Below, one piece after another: positions 47,099 through 59,429 of a stretch of 64,000 nt of DNA (positions are counted from its first letter, which is position 1; each line of letters begins with the position of its first letter). Origin of the DNA: Glaciozyma antarctica PI12 (taxonomy: Eukaryota; Basidiomycota; Microbotryomycetes; Kriegeriales; Camptobasidiaceae); assembly GCA_002917775.1 (NCBI GenBank), contig KZ627148.1, forward strand, positions 700,949-764,948, read 5' to 3'. The notes under the pieces were generated by a model that did no database searches, had not been told where the DNA came from, and saw only the letters and a list, made by a program, of their open reading frames with translations. Position numbers and translations under genes: made by a program.

Positions 47099-49499
47099 CT
47101 ATGGCTCCTGCCCCTCTTCCCCTCCCTCTGGCAACCTAATCGCAGACACCGGTACCATCGCCAACAAGTAAAAGACTCCCGCGCTCCACAGAACCAGCTC
47201 TGGCCAGACCTCTATCGTCGAAGCGTATATGGCGCCGAAGATGGGAGGACCTTTGTGCGGAAAGCCACGTCAGCAAATCTGCGGGGGGAAGAGCGTGAGA
47301 AGAGCCTACCGATGACTTGAACCGCGAGCGATTCGATGACTCCAATCGCAGCGAGGAGGCGTCCAGCGTCTCGAGGCGACGAGAGCGAAAGTGCGAGCGA
47401 CTGGAGAGCGGGAGTAGTCCCCGACGCCAGTGCAGCGACTCCCGATCCGACGAGGAGAGGGATAGGGTTTCCAGCTGCGGGGATTCCGATGATGGCGTAC
47501 CCGAGCGCGGCGGTGGCGATTGACTTGCGCGCGAGCGAGAGGTCGAAAGCTGTGGCGAGGAGCTGTGAGTTCGGCTCTGCCGAGACGGGAGATCGAGACG
47601 CACAGGAATCGTCCACGAGCTTCAGCTGTACGGCCTCAGCGTCCCATATCCGTTGCTCGTCTAGGCACGAGTCGTTTGGGCGAGGCCGGAAGGGGAGTGG
47701 CGTCGGCGATCGCAGAAGCTTGAGGAGGAAGGGGATTACGAGGAGCAGGATCGCACACTTGATGACGCCCAAGAAGCTCAGGAAGTAGCCGACGTCCTGC
47801 GGGTCCCAGTCGAACCTATATCGCGCAAACAAAATCTTGACGGCGGTGATGCCCTGCGAAGATAGCCTCAGTCAAAGCTGCCGAGGCAATATGAAGAAGG
47901 GAGAGCGTACGGGTACGATCATGAACGCCGCGTACGAGAATCCGAGGAGAGGGAGATTCCAGTCCTTCTCCCCCACTCGCAAGCCCTTCCGCGAGAGCAG
48001 AGGCCGATGCTCGTCATCCTCCGCAACGCCAAACTTTTGCGGGAGAAGCACCGACATCGGCGCCAGGAATGTGGCTGGTTGTCGACGGAGCCTGGCGATG
48101 ATCCTCCGCGTTCGAGAGTAGCCGGCGGCGCGCCATTTGCTTTCGTCGACCTCGCGCTGCGTTGATGCGAAGGCCGCAGCGACGCGATTTCTCGTCTGCT
48201 CGTCTTGTCTCCGGACGCGGGAAAGGGATTCCGGGACGATCGCGAGGAGGACGAGAAAGGTGAGGCGGAGGGTGAAGGTGAGGAGGTGTGGGGAGAGAAG
48301 TCGTCCAGTCGTGCGAATGAGGAGCGCGCCTGGGCATTGTCAGCCTCGCTCAGGGACTAGAATTTGAGCAGAACTCACCGAGAACAGGTCCCAAGGCCAT
48401 TCCGGCATAGCTGAATCCGTCCAGGATGCTGAAGATGTTGGCACGCGATCCGCCCGCCGTGCAGTCGGCGACGTACGCATTGAAGATGATGGAGCTCGTC
48501 CTGCAAGCGAGATAAGCTTCTATTCGCTGTCTTCGACAGGCGCAGCTCACGTCGGTCCTCCCAATGCTCCATAACATGCCAGCATAGCGCACACGAAGCG
48601 AAATCCCAGCGTCTGCGGGAAAGTGGCGACCCTAGAAAGCTTCGGTCAGGGCTTCGTCTGCACAGTTAGCTCGAAAGTGCTCACAGGATCACCGCAGAGA
48701 CGCCCAGAACCTCTCCCACCATCGAGGTCGCGATGACTGGCTTGCGTCCTCGTCGATCGCTGAACGCGCCCCAGAAAGTCGTCGAGAGAGCGGTCGTCAC
48801 GCCTGTGATCATGGTGAAAAGCGCGACGTAGGCTGCTGTCCGCTTCTGCACGCGAGGAGACTTCCGACAGCGCGTGGCCCATTCCTCGTCGTAGACCTTC
48901 GGCAGAGGAGTCGCAATCTCGACGATCCAGCCGCTCGCAGAGTCGGATTCGGAGGCGAGGTGGTGTGGAAGGTAGGGAGCGTAGCTGGCTGGCTCAAGCT
49001 CGACGGCCCTGCAGGCGACCTGGTTGACGATCTCGAGCTCCGGAGAGATGGTAGCTGCTCGGAGACCGCATCAGCCCATCGTCCTGCCCTGACGGCCCTC
49101 CACTTACCTCCCAGCAGCGTCTTGAAGATCATCTGTCCGGGTAGCAACCTAATATCATTCGTCAGCTCCTACTCCGCCCTCCCTACCCCCAGCAGAACGC
49201 ACCATAGCGGACTCGGTCGTCTCCACCACACCTTCCCTCTCCGCCTCTCCGTACTCCTCGACCGCGCCAACCGCTCCCTCCCAAGCAAAGGACTCGTCTC
49301 CCCTCGGTTCACCCTCTCGCTCCTCCTCCTCCTCCTCCTCCTCCTCCTCCTCCTCCTCCTCCTCCTCCTCGGCAGCTCCCAATCGCGCGGTCGCGAAATC
49401 CTCTGGAGCCGGGTGAAGGTCGAGAACGCGATCGACGAGGACGCTCTCTATTCCGACGAAGGGCGGGCGGTCTGGAGCTGGAGTGGCTACCAGCACCAT
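47099..49499 (-). CDS. Major facilitator superfamily transporter
   Basis: This is a proton-coupled small-molecule transporter of the plasma or vacuolar membrane. The start at 49499 gives MVLVATPAPDRPPFVGIESV and an acidic N-terminal tail with a long Glu run, followed by LLPGQMIFKTLLG. Membrane segments include YVALFTMITGVTTALSTTFW with GAFSDRRGRKPVIATSMVGE (the MFS loop 2-3 signature), FVCAMLACYGALGGP, FNAYVADCTAGGSRANIFSI, LDGFSYAGMALGPVLGALLI, LPLLGFSYAAFMIVPGITAV, YFLSFLGVIKCAILLLVIPF and ATAALGYAIIGIPAAGNPIP, ending PPIFGAIYASTIEVWPELVL. That is about 12 helices. A long cytoplasmic loop (REVDESKWRAAGYSRTRRII) sits mid-protein. Family members resemble yeast YCR023C; the substrate is unknown. 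About ten introns are visible. Tandem with VPH1 on the minus strand. Confidence 0.85.
49320..49371. repeat. TCC/GAG trinucleotide microsatellite (poly-Glu)
   Basis: About 17 uninterrupted TCC units on the plus strand read as GAG codons on the minus strand, giving a poly-glutamate run in the cytosolic N-terminus of the MFS transporter. Repeats of this length are normally length-polymorphic. Confidence 0.9.
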
Positions 49500-49728
49500 T
49501 TGCGGGAAGAGTTGGTCGTGCTTCGAAGTGTTGGGAGAGAGAACAAGAGGAACCGCGCGCCTCGGAGTGTTTTGGCGGGGCGAGTTCGGAGTTAACTCTT
49601 TCTCCTGCTTCTGCTTCGCCCCGTGAAGGAACGAACAGACAGCAGTGAATCGACAGCTCTCTTCGCAAGCAAAATCTGAGGCAGCAGGTGGCTCAAATTC
49701 CATCCCCCACCCCCGCGTCTTCCTCCGT

Positions 49729-52700
49729 CTATATGAGCACAGGGATCTCGTCCGTCCCCTCGAACGAGAGCGGCTCAAACGCAACTCCAGCACCGCCATA
49801 GAACTTGCCATCAAACTCAACCCAGTGAAGTCTGCGCGCACAGGTCAGCGTTCGACTTGACGAGAGCCGAGAGAGGGACGAACCGAAGGGCGTGGAGGAA
49901 GGCACTGAGTCCTTCCATGACGATGAGGCTGGTGAGGCGAGTCAATTAATGTGTATGAGGAGATGGAGGGAAAGAACGTACATGCAGACGGTGAGGGTGA
50001 ACCAGAGGGCAAACATGACGAAGAGGAAGGCGACTCCCGCCGGTCCCTCCATCTCGAACGCGCCTTCGATAGTCATCCTGCGACGAAAGCTCGTCAGCCC
50101 AGGTCAAAACAAGCACGAGGAGAAGCACGTACCCCCAGAGCACCTCGGAAAGCTGAGCGTGCGCAAGCGACAAAGCCCAGAGACGCAGGTACGACGCCGT
50201 GTTGGAGATACATCCGAGGCAGAACTCGATCGTGTCTGCGAGAGTAGCATCGTCAGCAAAGCCGACCCAAACGCCGCAATGCAAGGACGCACGGATGACC
50301 TGGTGAATAACGTGCTCGCCCATGTCGAACTCCTGCATCAAAATCAGTCCCGTCCCTCGCGGGCAGGCAAATCCAAAGAACGCACATGCTCCTCATCCAT
50401 CTCCTCCGCCACAACCACCGCTCCGTCACCGTCCTCATCATCCGAGGTCGAAAGCCTGCCCCCGTTCCCAGCCGCGACGCCATGGTACCCCTGATCCTTG
50501 ATCTTCTTGTGCTCGGCCCAGAGGAGGTACGGCTTGGTGCAGAGCATCCAGGGAACGCAGACGAGCGCGAGGAGGAGGAGGAAGACTTGTACGCCCGCTT
50601 GGCCGGGATAGAGCTGGTCTTCGTCGAGGACCTGCGGGGAGATCGTTAGTGGGCGCGGAGAGGAGAGAGGAGGTACGCACGTTGCCGGGGGAGAGGAACA
50701 TTTTGATGAGCATGTTGAGGAGGTTGGGCGGGGGGCGCGAGGCCTGCTCCCAGTCGACGGACCACTTGTAGCTGTCGAATTTCCAAACGTTAGTTCCTGC
50801 ACGACGACGTCGAGAGGAAAGACGTACATGATGCAGCCGATGAGGTAGCCAAAGATGGACTCCATGAAGAGGAGCTGGGGTAGGAACTCGGCCCAGATCA
50901 TCTCCGGCCGCTTGAAGTGAAGGTGGTTGGGGACTTGCAAACAGATAGCGAACGTCATCTGCGCCCTCTCGTCAGCCTCATTCCGCGCGCTTGTCGACAA
51001 GATCATGAACGCACGTGGAGAACTCCTAGGACGATACTCATCTTCATCTTGAGCGAGTTGGTGAAGATGAGAGCGTTGTCGACGGCGTGCCACGCTGGGT
51101 CGATGCCGAAGGGGTAGCGGAACGCGGTCGGAATTCCCTCGACGACTTCGCCGACGGTAGAGACTGAGGGCCAGCGGAACTGGGACTCGGCGAGGTGGAA
51201 CGAGAGGGAGAAGATGTCGTTGTAGATGAAGCCGGTGTAGATGGCGAAGACCTGTCGTGCGGCTGGAGTTAGCCTCAGAAACGTAGCTGGAAGGGACGGC
51301 GACGTACACCCATGAGGAAGATAATGTAGCGACCAAAGTAGAAGGTATCGGCGATCTGGCGAGTCGAAATCCATCAGCTTGCGAAGCTTCCTCAAAGGAC
51401 CAGCCAACTCACCTCGTTACCAAATCCCTTCGGGTACTTGCGCTCGATCGCAATAAGCGACAACGCACTCAGCATCATGAGCAAGCCGTGCCCGATATCC
51501 CCAAACATGACGGCGAAAAGGAAGGGAAAAGTGATGATCGTGAACAGGCCGGGGTTGACCTCCTCGTACGTCGCGACACCGTACGCGTCGATGATCGCCT
51601 GGAAGCCCTCGGTGAACTTGTTCGTGCGGTGGAACGTCGGAGGGTTCTTGTGCGTGCGAAGCTCGTGCAAGATCGCTGAGACGCTCGTGCCGGCGTTCTC
51701 CTGCTCCGTGCTCACGGTCAGTGTTACTCAGGGAGAGGAGAAGAGTGGGGAACGCACGGAGGCGAGGCGAAGGGAGCCCTGCACAGTCGGGATGTCCCTG
51801 GTCGGGACCCATCCCTCAGCTAGGAGCGTCTTCCTCCCCTGATCCCACTGCCAGAGGTTGAGCGTCGAGTAGACAATCTTCTCCCTCCGAACAACAGTCC
51901 ACCACGCCGAAATGCTCTCGGCGATCTTGATGAGCTCGGCGCGACGAGTCTGGTTCGTGTTGTAGAGGACCGAGTTGAGATCCTCGATGCGCGACGTGAC
52001 CTCGCGGAGCTTCTCCTCGCGCTTGTCGTGGTTCGAGTCGATGGGGAAGAGCGTGGCGCCCATGGCTGTGAGGAAGGAGTCAGGAGGGAACGAGGAGGGA
52101 AGCTGGAGTTGTGCGCACATTCAGCAATCTTGCGAATCTTGTCGAGCAGCTCTTGCCCGTGCGCGAAGATGATGAAGACGTTCTTGCGGAGTTTCTTCTC
52201 CTCCCCGCCAGCGGAATCGCCAGCGATGGAGGTGGGGACGGGAAGGGCAGAGTCGTCGATTTCGGCGTACTGTTCGTGGCGAGGGCGTCAGTGCGATCCA
52301 GAAGCCGATTGAAGGGAAGCACACGCACGTTCATGTAGAGGTTACCGCGAAGAACGCGCCAGAGGACACGCTCAAAGGTAGGCATGCGAGCGCGGTCGAT
52401 AGTTCCAGCGACGAACCTGGTGGGAGCGAGGGATCAGCTGCGGCCCTTCCTCCTCTCCCATACGACTCACTCAAGCTCAAATCCAGCGAACCCACTCTCG
52501 TCGGGTCTCGCGTGCTCGACATCGCCGAGGAGCGGCGCAGTCGGCTCGTCGAAGCTCGTCCTAATCTCCTCCCTCCTCCCCGTCGCTTCGCGAAAGAAGA
52601 CGTCCGTCTCCCTGAGTACCTGCCTCGCCTCCTCGAGCTCCAAAGCTCTCTTCTCCAAGCTCTCGTACGAGCCATTCATGGCGGCCACACGCTGCTCGCT

Positions 52701-53266
52701 CTCCATGAGCTTGACGTCGAGCTCCTCGAGCACCTGGGTGCCTGAGCGACCCGAGAGGAAGGACTGAGTCTCCTCGTACGGTCGGATAGGGATGGATTGG
52801 GCGGTGATTTGGGCGGTGAGGAATCGGAGACGGCGTTCGGCTTCGTCGCAGCGGCGGACCTGCGGGAGGAGCGTCAGGAGGTGGGAGGGGGAATCGAGCT
52901 CTGAAGGACGGACTTGAGAGACGTAGGTGCGCTGGAAGGGGTTCACGTCGGGGTTGAGCTGCATGTAGAAGCGATCATCAGCACGGGGTGTCAAGAGCGG
53001 AATAGGAAAGGGTACCTACGTCCTTGAACTGAACACGCTTGAGGTCGGCAAGAGCCTCGACGGTCGAGTGAGCCACGTCGATGGGGACGTAGAGCTGTCG
53101 TACGAGTGGTTAGCTTGCTGGTGATCTGGTTGGGCTGGCGCAGCTCACCTGGATGAGTGACATCTGCTCACTCCCTGAGGCCCGACAGGAGAAGGGGTCA
53201 GTTGGGAGGGAGAGTGGGGGGCTGAGCTGAGTACTCACGGAGGAGTGAAGGATGATCTGACACCAT
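49729..53266 (-). CDS. VPH1: V-type proton ATPase subunit a
   Basis: This is the large membrane subunit of the V0 sector, which with the c-ring forms the proton path acidifying vacuole or Golgi. The start at 53266 gives [18 protein letters not shown], spliced to [20 protein letters not shown] and [15 protein letters not shown], the conserved N-terminus. Next come the cytosolic coiled-coil stretch ([20 protein letters not shown]), RGNLYMNYAEID, then membrane segments [60 protein letters not shown] and [40 protein letters not shown] holds the essential Arg of the half-channel. It ends [20 protein letters not shown] and EIPVLI, stop 49729. All regions are present and length fits (~840-870). Yeast has VPH1 and STV1; single-copy basidiomycete forms are usually called VPH1. 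Divergent from eIF3l with 289 bp between. Confidence 0.95.
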
Positions 53267-53555
53267 TGCTGAGCTGCTTCGCCCTGGGTCAAGACGTTTG
53301 GTGGGTGAGAGAGAGAGACTTAGAACGTCGTCCTCTTCGAGGTCGTCGACTGGGAAACTCTCACTCGCGGACGAAGCGGGAAACGACGAGGGCAGCTTCC
53401 CTTTTTCTGCCTCGGAAGGGGACGACGGCTTCAACCTCTTCGACTAGAACAGCAGCGGAACCCAGCACCTTAGACGCAGGCTCACACTCCCAGCTACAAG
53501 CTCCCGCTACTCCGACTCTCCACTTCCCACTTCCCTCGACAAAAGACCACCAAGC

Positions 53556-56135
53556 ATGTCCCAGGCTCAGCCCTACGACCTCTCCGAGGAGGAGGTCTTT
53601 GACGACAACATGGACTTCGGAGTCCAGCAGACCGGCTACGACGAGCACTTCAACGAGGCCGAGTCGGGTAAGGCGTCGTTCCAGAGGCAGAGGGAGATTC
53701 TTGGAGGAGTACGCAGAGGAGGAACAGGCGCGAGGACAAGGCGAGGAGGAGCAGGAGGGCGGAAGGGATTGATTGGGAAGCTGCCGCATGTTGGGAAGAG
53801 GCACTGTGCCTGCGCCAGAGGTGTGGGGAGGGACGACCGCGGAGGGAGGCCTCACGTCGTGTCGCGCGCACTCTCAGCCTTTGTTCTACCCTGAGCGGCT
53901 TTGCTGACGTGCTTTCCATCTCGCAGAGCAATACGCTCAGCAGCAACGGATTGCCGAAGCTGCTGCTCTCCAGGCTCAGGCTCTCGAGGCCCTCGCCAGC
54001 GTGCCTCAGCCCGTCAAGCAGGCACGTCCTCGAGTCCTCCTTACCACGGTTCCTAGCTAACCTCGCCTCTGCACTTCACTAGTACATCATCCACCTTCAC
54101 GCCCTCCTTAATGCTGCCAACCCCTCCCTCCCCGAGATCCAAGCCGCATACGAGCAAGGCTGGAACCGCCTCACCGAGAAGTTCTTCCAGAAGACAGAGT
54201 GGCCCGAAGCAGAGGTTATTGCTCCCCTGGTGAACCACGGTTCGTTCCTTTCGTTACGCTGGACAGGCTGGAGACTAACAAAGACGCGCAGACGAGGTCT
54301 TCCTCACGCTCTACCGCGAGCTCTACTACCGTCATGTCTACGCGCGCCTCCAGCCCGACCTCGACGACCGGTTCCACAGCTACGACAACTACTGCAGCCT
54401 GTTCAACCTCATCCTTAACTCTCCCGGCCCCGTGCCCCTGAGCCTCCCCATCGACTGGCTCTACAACATGTGCGTTTCGGGAGTTGTTTGCGAAGCAGAA
54501 GGAACGGGAGCTAACGAGTGCGTGTGACAGCATCGACGAGTTTGTGTACCAGTACACCAGCTTTGCGCTCTGGAGGGCCAAGGTTCAGGGCAAGACTGAG
54601 GAGGAGATGGCTGTCCTCGCCGAGTCCGGCCAGGTGCGTCGCTCATTCCCTTTCGCCTCCTGGATGCACGCTAACCCTGCTACGTTAGGTCTGGTCGTGC
54701 TACTCGGTTCTCAACGTCCTCTACTCCCTCATCCAAAAGTCCAAGATCCAGGACCAGCTCCGCGCAGCTCAAAAGGGCGAGGACCTCGAGTACGTCCCTT
54801 CGCCCTCCGCATCTTCTCCCTCGCTGACCTTCCCCTCCTCCAGCGTCTCTGGCGGCGAGTACGGCTCCGTTCCCCTCTACCACCACCTCGGCTACTTCTC
54901 CATCCTCGGTCTCCTCCGCGTGCACGTCCTCCTCGGCGACTACACGCTCGCCCTCGGAATGCTCGACGGAATCGACCTCAACAAGAAGGCCCTCTTCACG
55001 CGCGTCACTGGAGCACACGTCGCTGTGTACTACTACGTTGGATTCTCGTACATGATGCTCGGACGGTACCCCGATGCGATCAGGGCGTTCTCGCACATCC
55101 TCTTCTTCGTCCTCCGGTTGAAGCACTTCCAGAGGGGATCGCAGTTCGATCAGGTGCGTTCAGTCTGAAGAGGTGGACGGAAGGGAGAGCTGACGACAGG
55201 ACGCGCAGATCAACAAGACGGCCGATCGCATGTACTCCCTCCTCGCCATCTGCCAGGCGCTCTGCCCCACCAAGGTTGACGAGGGGATTTCGACTGCGAT
55301 GAAGGAGAAGTTTGGCGAGCAGCACGCCAAGATGGTTCGCGGAGGGTACGTCCTCCCTCACTTTGCGAAGGAATCGAAAGCTGACGAACGCGCGATCTCA
55401 GCGAGGATGCCCTCCCTGCGTTCCAGGAGATGTTCACCCACGGTTCTCCCCGCTTCATCTCCCCCAACGCTCCCCCGTACGAGACGGAATCCGAGGACGC
55501 CCTCAACGCCTATTCGGCCATCCCCGACCCCTCGGCGCACCAGCTCTCCCTCTTCCTCTCCGGCGTCGAGCCCCAGCTCTCCAACGCCACTCTCAGGTCC
55601 TTCCTTCGCCTGTACACGACCCTCGGCACGGACAAGCTTGCGGGCTTCCTCAATGTCGACGAGGAGACGGTGCTCGAGATGCTGATGACCGCCAAGGGCG
55701 CGGCGAGGAAGTTTACGTGGATCGAGGGCGGACTTCTCGAGGGGGAGATTGTCGGCGTCAGCGATATCAACTTTGGGATCGATGAGGTGCGTTTCGGTCC
55801 TTGTTTTGAAGAGCGAGAAGTCGAGCTGATGAGCGTGTGCGCGCAGACTCACGTTACCGTTGCTGAGAGCAAGACCTCGCGTCGGTACGGCGACTTCTTT
55901 CTCCGTCACGGCCTTAAGTTCCGCGACGTCTACGACACGATTCGCGCGAAGCCTCTCCGTACGTTCCTCGTTTCCGCGTTCTACGAAGCGAGACTGATGA
56001 ACGAGACGCAGCTATCCCCAAGACGCGCTCGAACGGCGTCGCGGCGCAGGGTGTGCCGAGTGCGGTGGTGGCGGGTGGAGCTGCGGGAGCTGGTGGAGCG
56101 AAGGCGGTCGCATGGGGTAGTGTAGTCAAGGCGTA
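53556..56135 (+). CDS. Translation initiation factor eIF3 subunit L
   Basis: eIF3l is part of the mammalian-type eIF3 octamer, present in basidiomycetes though absent from Saccharomyces. The start at 53556 gives [20 protein letters not shown]. Exons continue [160 protein letters not shown] and CPTKVDEGI, i.e. the TPR-like/PCI-type helical core. The C-terminal winged-helix part includes [20 protein letters not shown] and [20 protein letters not shown], ending with a Gly/Ala tail and WGSVVKA. About ten introns lie inside. The protein looks complete. Confidence 0.95.
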
Positions 56136-56657
56136 GGAGAAACTCAAAGATGTTTGGATCGTGCGAACTGGGGTCGGGTTGCTCGCTGCTCTACGTTGCT
56201 CCACGTTGCTCCGCTCTGCTTTGTCCTCGCTTCTGTGTATGATTCCTGTCTGCTGATATGAGCTTTCGCAGCGGGAGAAGGGAGCGCACAAAGGGCGCAC
56301 CCAAAACACTCCGCAGCGACCCTCCCCCCACGAGCGGAGGCCTCCTTGACGACGGGCAGTTTTCTCCTCAAGTTCCAACTTCTCGTCTCTCTCTCTCATT
56401 CCTCCATCTCCTCGTTCAACTTCAAGACGACGCCTCTCCTCTTTACTCGTGAGTAGCCAGGAGAGCACTCTCATCCCGTCGCAGCCTTGCTCACGCCTCC
56501 TCCTCCCAGAACGCCGGTCGTCTTTATCACCTTTCGCTTTTACCCCCACCACACCCTCTCCGTTCGTTTCCGTTCGTCTCGCTCAGCTCTCTAAGCAGCG
56601 TACTCCCCTGGTCCTCCCGCTGACGAGCCCCGCTGCAGAACTCACCTCCTTTTAAGA
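56136..56657. promoter_or_regulatory. Promoter/leader of first cupredoxin gene
   Basis: This 522-bp gap ends in a strongly C/T-rich leader just before the start at 56658, typical of highly expressed genes in such yeasts. Near 56187-56215 a short direct repeat, ACGTTGCTCC, occurs twice in tandem-like arrangement. No gene seen. Confidence 0.5.
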
Positions 56658-57727
56658 ATGGTCTCCGCCACTTCCCTCGTCCTCGCCCTCTCCGCTCTCG
56701 CAGGATCCACTGCTGCTCAGAGTGTTAACCACCAGATCGTTGTCGGTGGTGCCGCAGGTGAGTCCTCCCCTACTCAGCCGCCCCCGTCTCCGCTTCCCGC
56801 TCGCTCCCCCTCTCTCGCTCTGATCCGACGCTGAGACCGCGCTCTTCCAGGACTCGTGTTCACTCCTGAAAACATCACTGCTGCTATCGGAGATACCGTG
56901 TCGTTCATCTACCAGGTACGCTGGAAGGAGGAGGACGCGAGATCGTCGCAAGGGAGGAGGGGAAGCTGACGACGCCTTTTTCGCCCGCAGTCGAAGAACC
57001 ACACCGTCACGCAGAGCGCGTTCGATACGCCTTGTGATCTCCTGACGAACGCCACGACCGGTACGCAGGGCTTCGATTCGTCGTACGTTCCTGTGGCGGC
57101 GGACGCGACCGAGAACCCAGGTGTGTCGCTCGCTTCCCTTTGTTCCCTTTGTTCCGCTCGTTCCTTCTTTCGCTCCTTATGCCTGAGCTTCACGGCTAAC
57201 GGTCGCTCGCCAAGCAGTCTGGACTCTCGAGATCACCGTCGCGACCCCTCTTTGTGAGCTTCGCTGTCATCTTCGCTGCTGTCGCCGTCCGCTAACTCGA
57301 ATCCGCAGGGTTCTTCTGCAAGCAGGGACCTCACTGCAAAGCGGGCATGGTGGGATCGATCAACGCCGTTGAAACGGGCAACAAGGTGCGCGTCTTTCTT
57401 CTCCGAGGACGGCCAGAAACTGAATTCGACCACAACGCAGTCTTTCGCCGCCTTCAAGGCTCTCGCCATGGGATCGACCCCCGCGACCCCCGCTGGCGGT
57501 ACCGGCGTCGTTTCGAGCGGCGTCGGAACCGTTGCGACGGGCTCGCGCTCGTCCGTCGCCCCGGGAGCAACCTCCACCAGCAGCACCTCAACCGCGTGCG
57601 TTCCTTCCTTCGCTCGACCTATAGCTTCAGCTTACGCTCTCTCCTCGCGCATAGTGGAACCTCTGCCGTGCGCCTGTCGGGAGCTGCCCTCTTCTTCGCA
57701 TCCGCCCTCGCAGTCCTCGTTTTCTAA
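56658..57727 (+). CDS. GPI-type cupredoxin-like cell-surface protein 1
   Basis: This is a secreted protein with a plastocyanin-like fold, a family abundant in basidiomycete cell walls (often called extracellular serine-rich or cupredoxin proteins). The start at 56658 gives a signal peptide, MVSATSLVLALSALAGSTAA, then VNHQIVVGGAAG-LVFTPENI, TAAIGDTVSFIYQ-SKNHTVT, CDLLTNATTGTQGFDSSYVP, WTLEITVATPLWFFCKQGPH and CKAGMVGSINAVETGNK. The His of KNHT, Cys of FFCKQGPHC, the next His and the Met of GMVG match the type-1 copper ligand layout. A Thr/Ser/Gly-rich stalk follows, then TSAVRLSGAALFFASALAVL with a hydrophobic C-terminus, the GPI-anchor signal. Six short introns are visible. Tandem paralogue at 58134. 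Confidence 0.9.
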
Positions 57728-58133
57728 ACGCCTTTTTTTATTCCGCCGCTGGACGATGGGATGGAGAGGTAGTAGAAGGGTCAGAAATTGAAGGGGTTCC
57801 TCATATTGTGGATTGGCCAGACTCGACGCGCTCCTCTCTGTTCTCAGCTCTCTCCATTCTCTCTCAACTAGATACACGTCGAGAGACCCAGCTACAGGAA
57901 AAGCTGAAGGGGATATCGCTCCGTCATTTACAAGTGAGTTCGTTTCGCGATCGTGGGATTCGCCTCGCCTGACCTTTCTTACCTTTAGGCTTGGGTCTCA
58001 CTCAGCAAGGTAATCCCTTCGATCTGCCAGCCTCCTCTGCTCTTGATCCTCAGCCACCACCTTCGTAACTCCGACCAAGCAACCAGCACCGTTCCGCCAA
58101 CTCTCAAACCAACACCAACACTACCAGATCAAC
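57728..58133. promoter_or_regulatory. Spacer and promoter between tandem cupredoxin genes
   Basis: 406 bp with no gene. It contains C/T-rich sequence close to the start at 58134, a layout shared with the upstream paralogue's leader. Confidence 0.5.
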
Positions 58134-58951
58134 ATGGTTCAAGCCACCTCTCTTCTCCTTGCTCTCGGTGCTCTTGTCAGTTCTGCTATCGCTGTCGACC
58201 ACCCTGTCGCCGTCGCCGAGTCTGGTTTGGTCTACGTGCCTTCCACGGTCACGGCCGCCATCGGAGACACCGTCACCTTCAGCTTCATCGTGCGTCCTCT
58301 CCTGCACGCAACAATTCAGAACGAGCAGCTAATGATATTCTACACCGCAGAACGGAAGGCACACGGTCACCCAGTCGAGCCTTGAGGCCCCTTGTGCCGC
58401 TCTTGACAACGGATTCGCCTCGGGAGTCGTTCAGACGGGAACGACCTACACTCTCGCAATCACCTCCACCGACCCCATCTGTGCGTCCTCGATCGCATTT
58501 CATCCTCTTTCTCCCGCTCACGCGACTATACAGACTACTTCTGCCAGACTGGATCTCACTGCACCGCCGGCATGGTCGGAGGAATCAACCTTCCCGGAAA
58601 GTGAGCCTCTCCTCGAATCCTCCTCTCCGGAAGCTGACAGGGATCGATCGAAAGCTTCGACGCCTTCCTCGCCGCCGCAGGAAGCGCCACCGTCACCCCC
58701 GCCGCGACCGTCGTCCCCTCGGGCGTCGGAGCCGAGGCCACCGTTCTCGCAGAGGGTGGAGCGAGCTCCACCGCAGCCCCTACGGCTGCTCCCACTGAGA
58801 CTTCGGCAACGGAGTTCGTTCTCGCTTCGATTTCGCGGCGTAGCGAGCTGACCATTTTTGTCTCCTCTGCAGCGGTAGTGGAGCTTCGGCTGTCAAGCTT
58901 TCCGGAGCTGCCTTGTTCCTCGCGACGGTCGCTGGAGTCATTGCTCTTTAA
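58134..58951 (+). CDS. GPI-type cupredoxin-like cell-surface protein 2
   Basis: The layout matches the neighbour: signal peptide MVQATSLLLALGALVSSAIA; cupredoxin domain with VDHPVAVAESGLVYVPSTVT, AAIGDTVTFSFI joined to NGRHTVTQSSLEAPCAALDN, YTLAITSTDPI joined to YYFCQTGSHCTAGMVGGINL; Ala/Thr/Ser-rich stalk; hydrophobic GPI-type end (SGASAVKLSGAALFLATVAG). The copper-ligand positions (RHT His, FC Cys, SHC His, GMVG Met) are kept. Sequence similarity and adjacency to the 56658 gene indicate tandem duplication. It is shorter (about 200 residues) because of a shorter stalk and loop. Function is likely cell-wall copper binding or electron transfer, but not shown; some family members have lost copper binding. 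Confidence 0.9.
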
Positions 58952-59429
58952 GCAGCCTAGTCTTCCGAGCAATTTGATCACTTGAAACGCGCTTGTTCAT
59001 ATGTAAAAATTGAGAGCGTGTCAGAGCGGAGCGAGAGCAGCGAGGCTTCGTCGTGCAAAGCAGATTTGATCTCTCGCAGTTGCCATTCTCGCATCCATGG
59101 ACTACACACGGGCTCCTGGTCTTTATCGAGGCCCAACGGTTCATCCCCTGCTATATTTCGATATGCGCGCGCCGTACGAGCAAAGGGTTCGCTCCTCGGC
59201 GTTCCCTTCGCAGGGGACCTCGGATTCGCTCCTTTCTCTCAGCAAAGCTCTCGACCAGAACCCGTAAAAACACTGAATCAAGACGAATGTTTACAAGACT
59301 ACAAGCACAATCAAGCTCTCCCTCCTCGCACTTCACGACAGCGACGACTGCGGAAGGTCAATCTCGTCAACGGCGTCACGAACGGCCAAAGAGAGGCGAC
59401 TCACTTCCTCCTTCGCACTCTTCCAAAGC
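58952..59429. other. Convergent intergenic region
   Basis: 478 bp between the second cupredoxin stop and the opsin-related stop, which converge. An A/T-richer bit around 59150-59290 is present. No gene seen. Confidence 0.5.
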
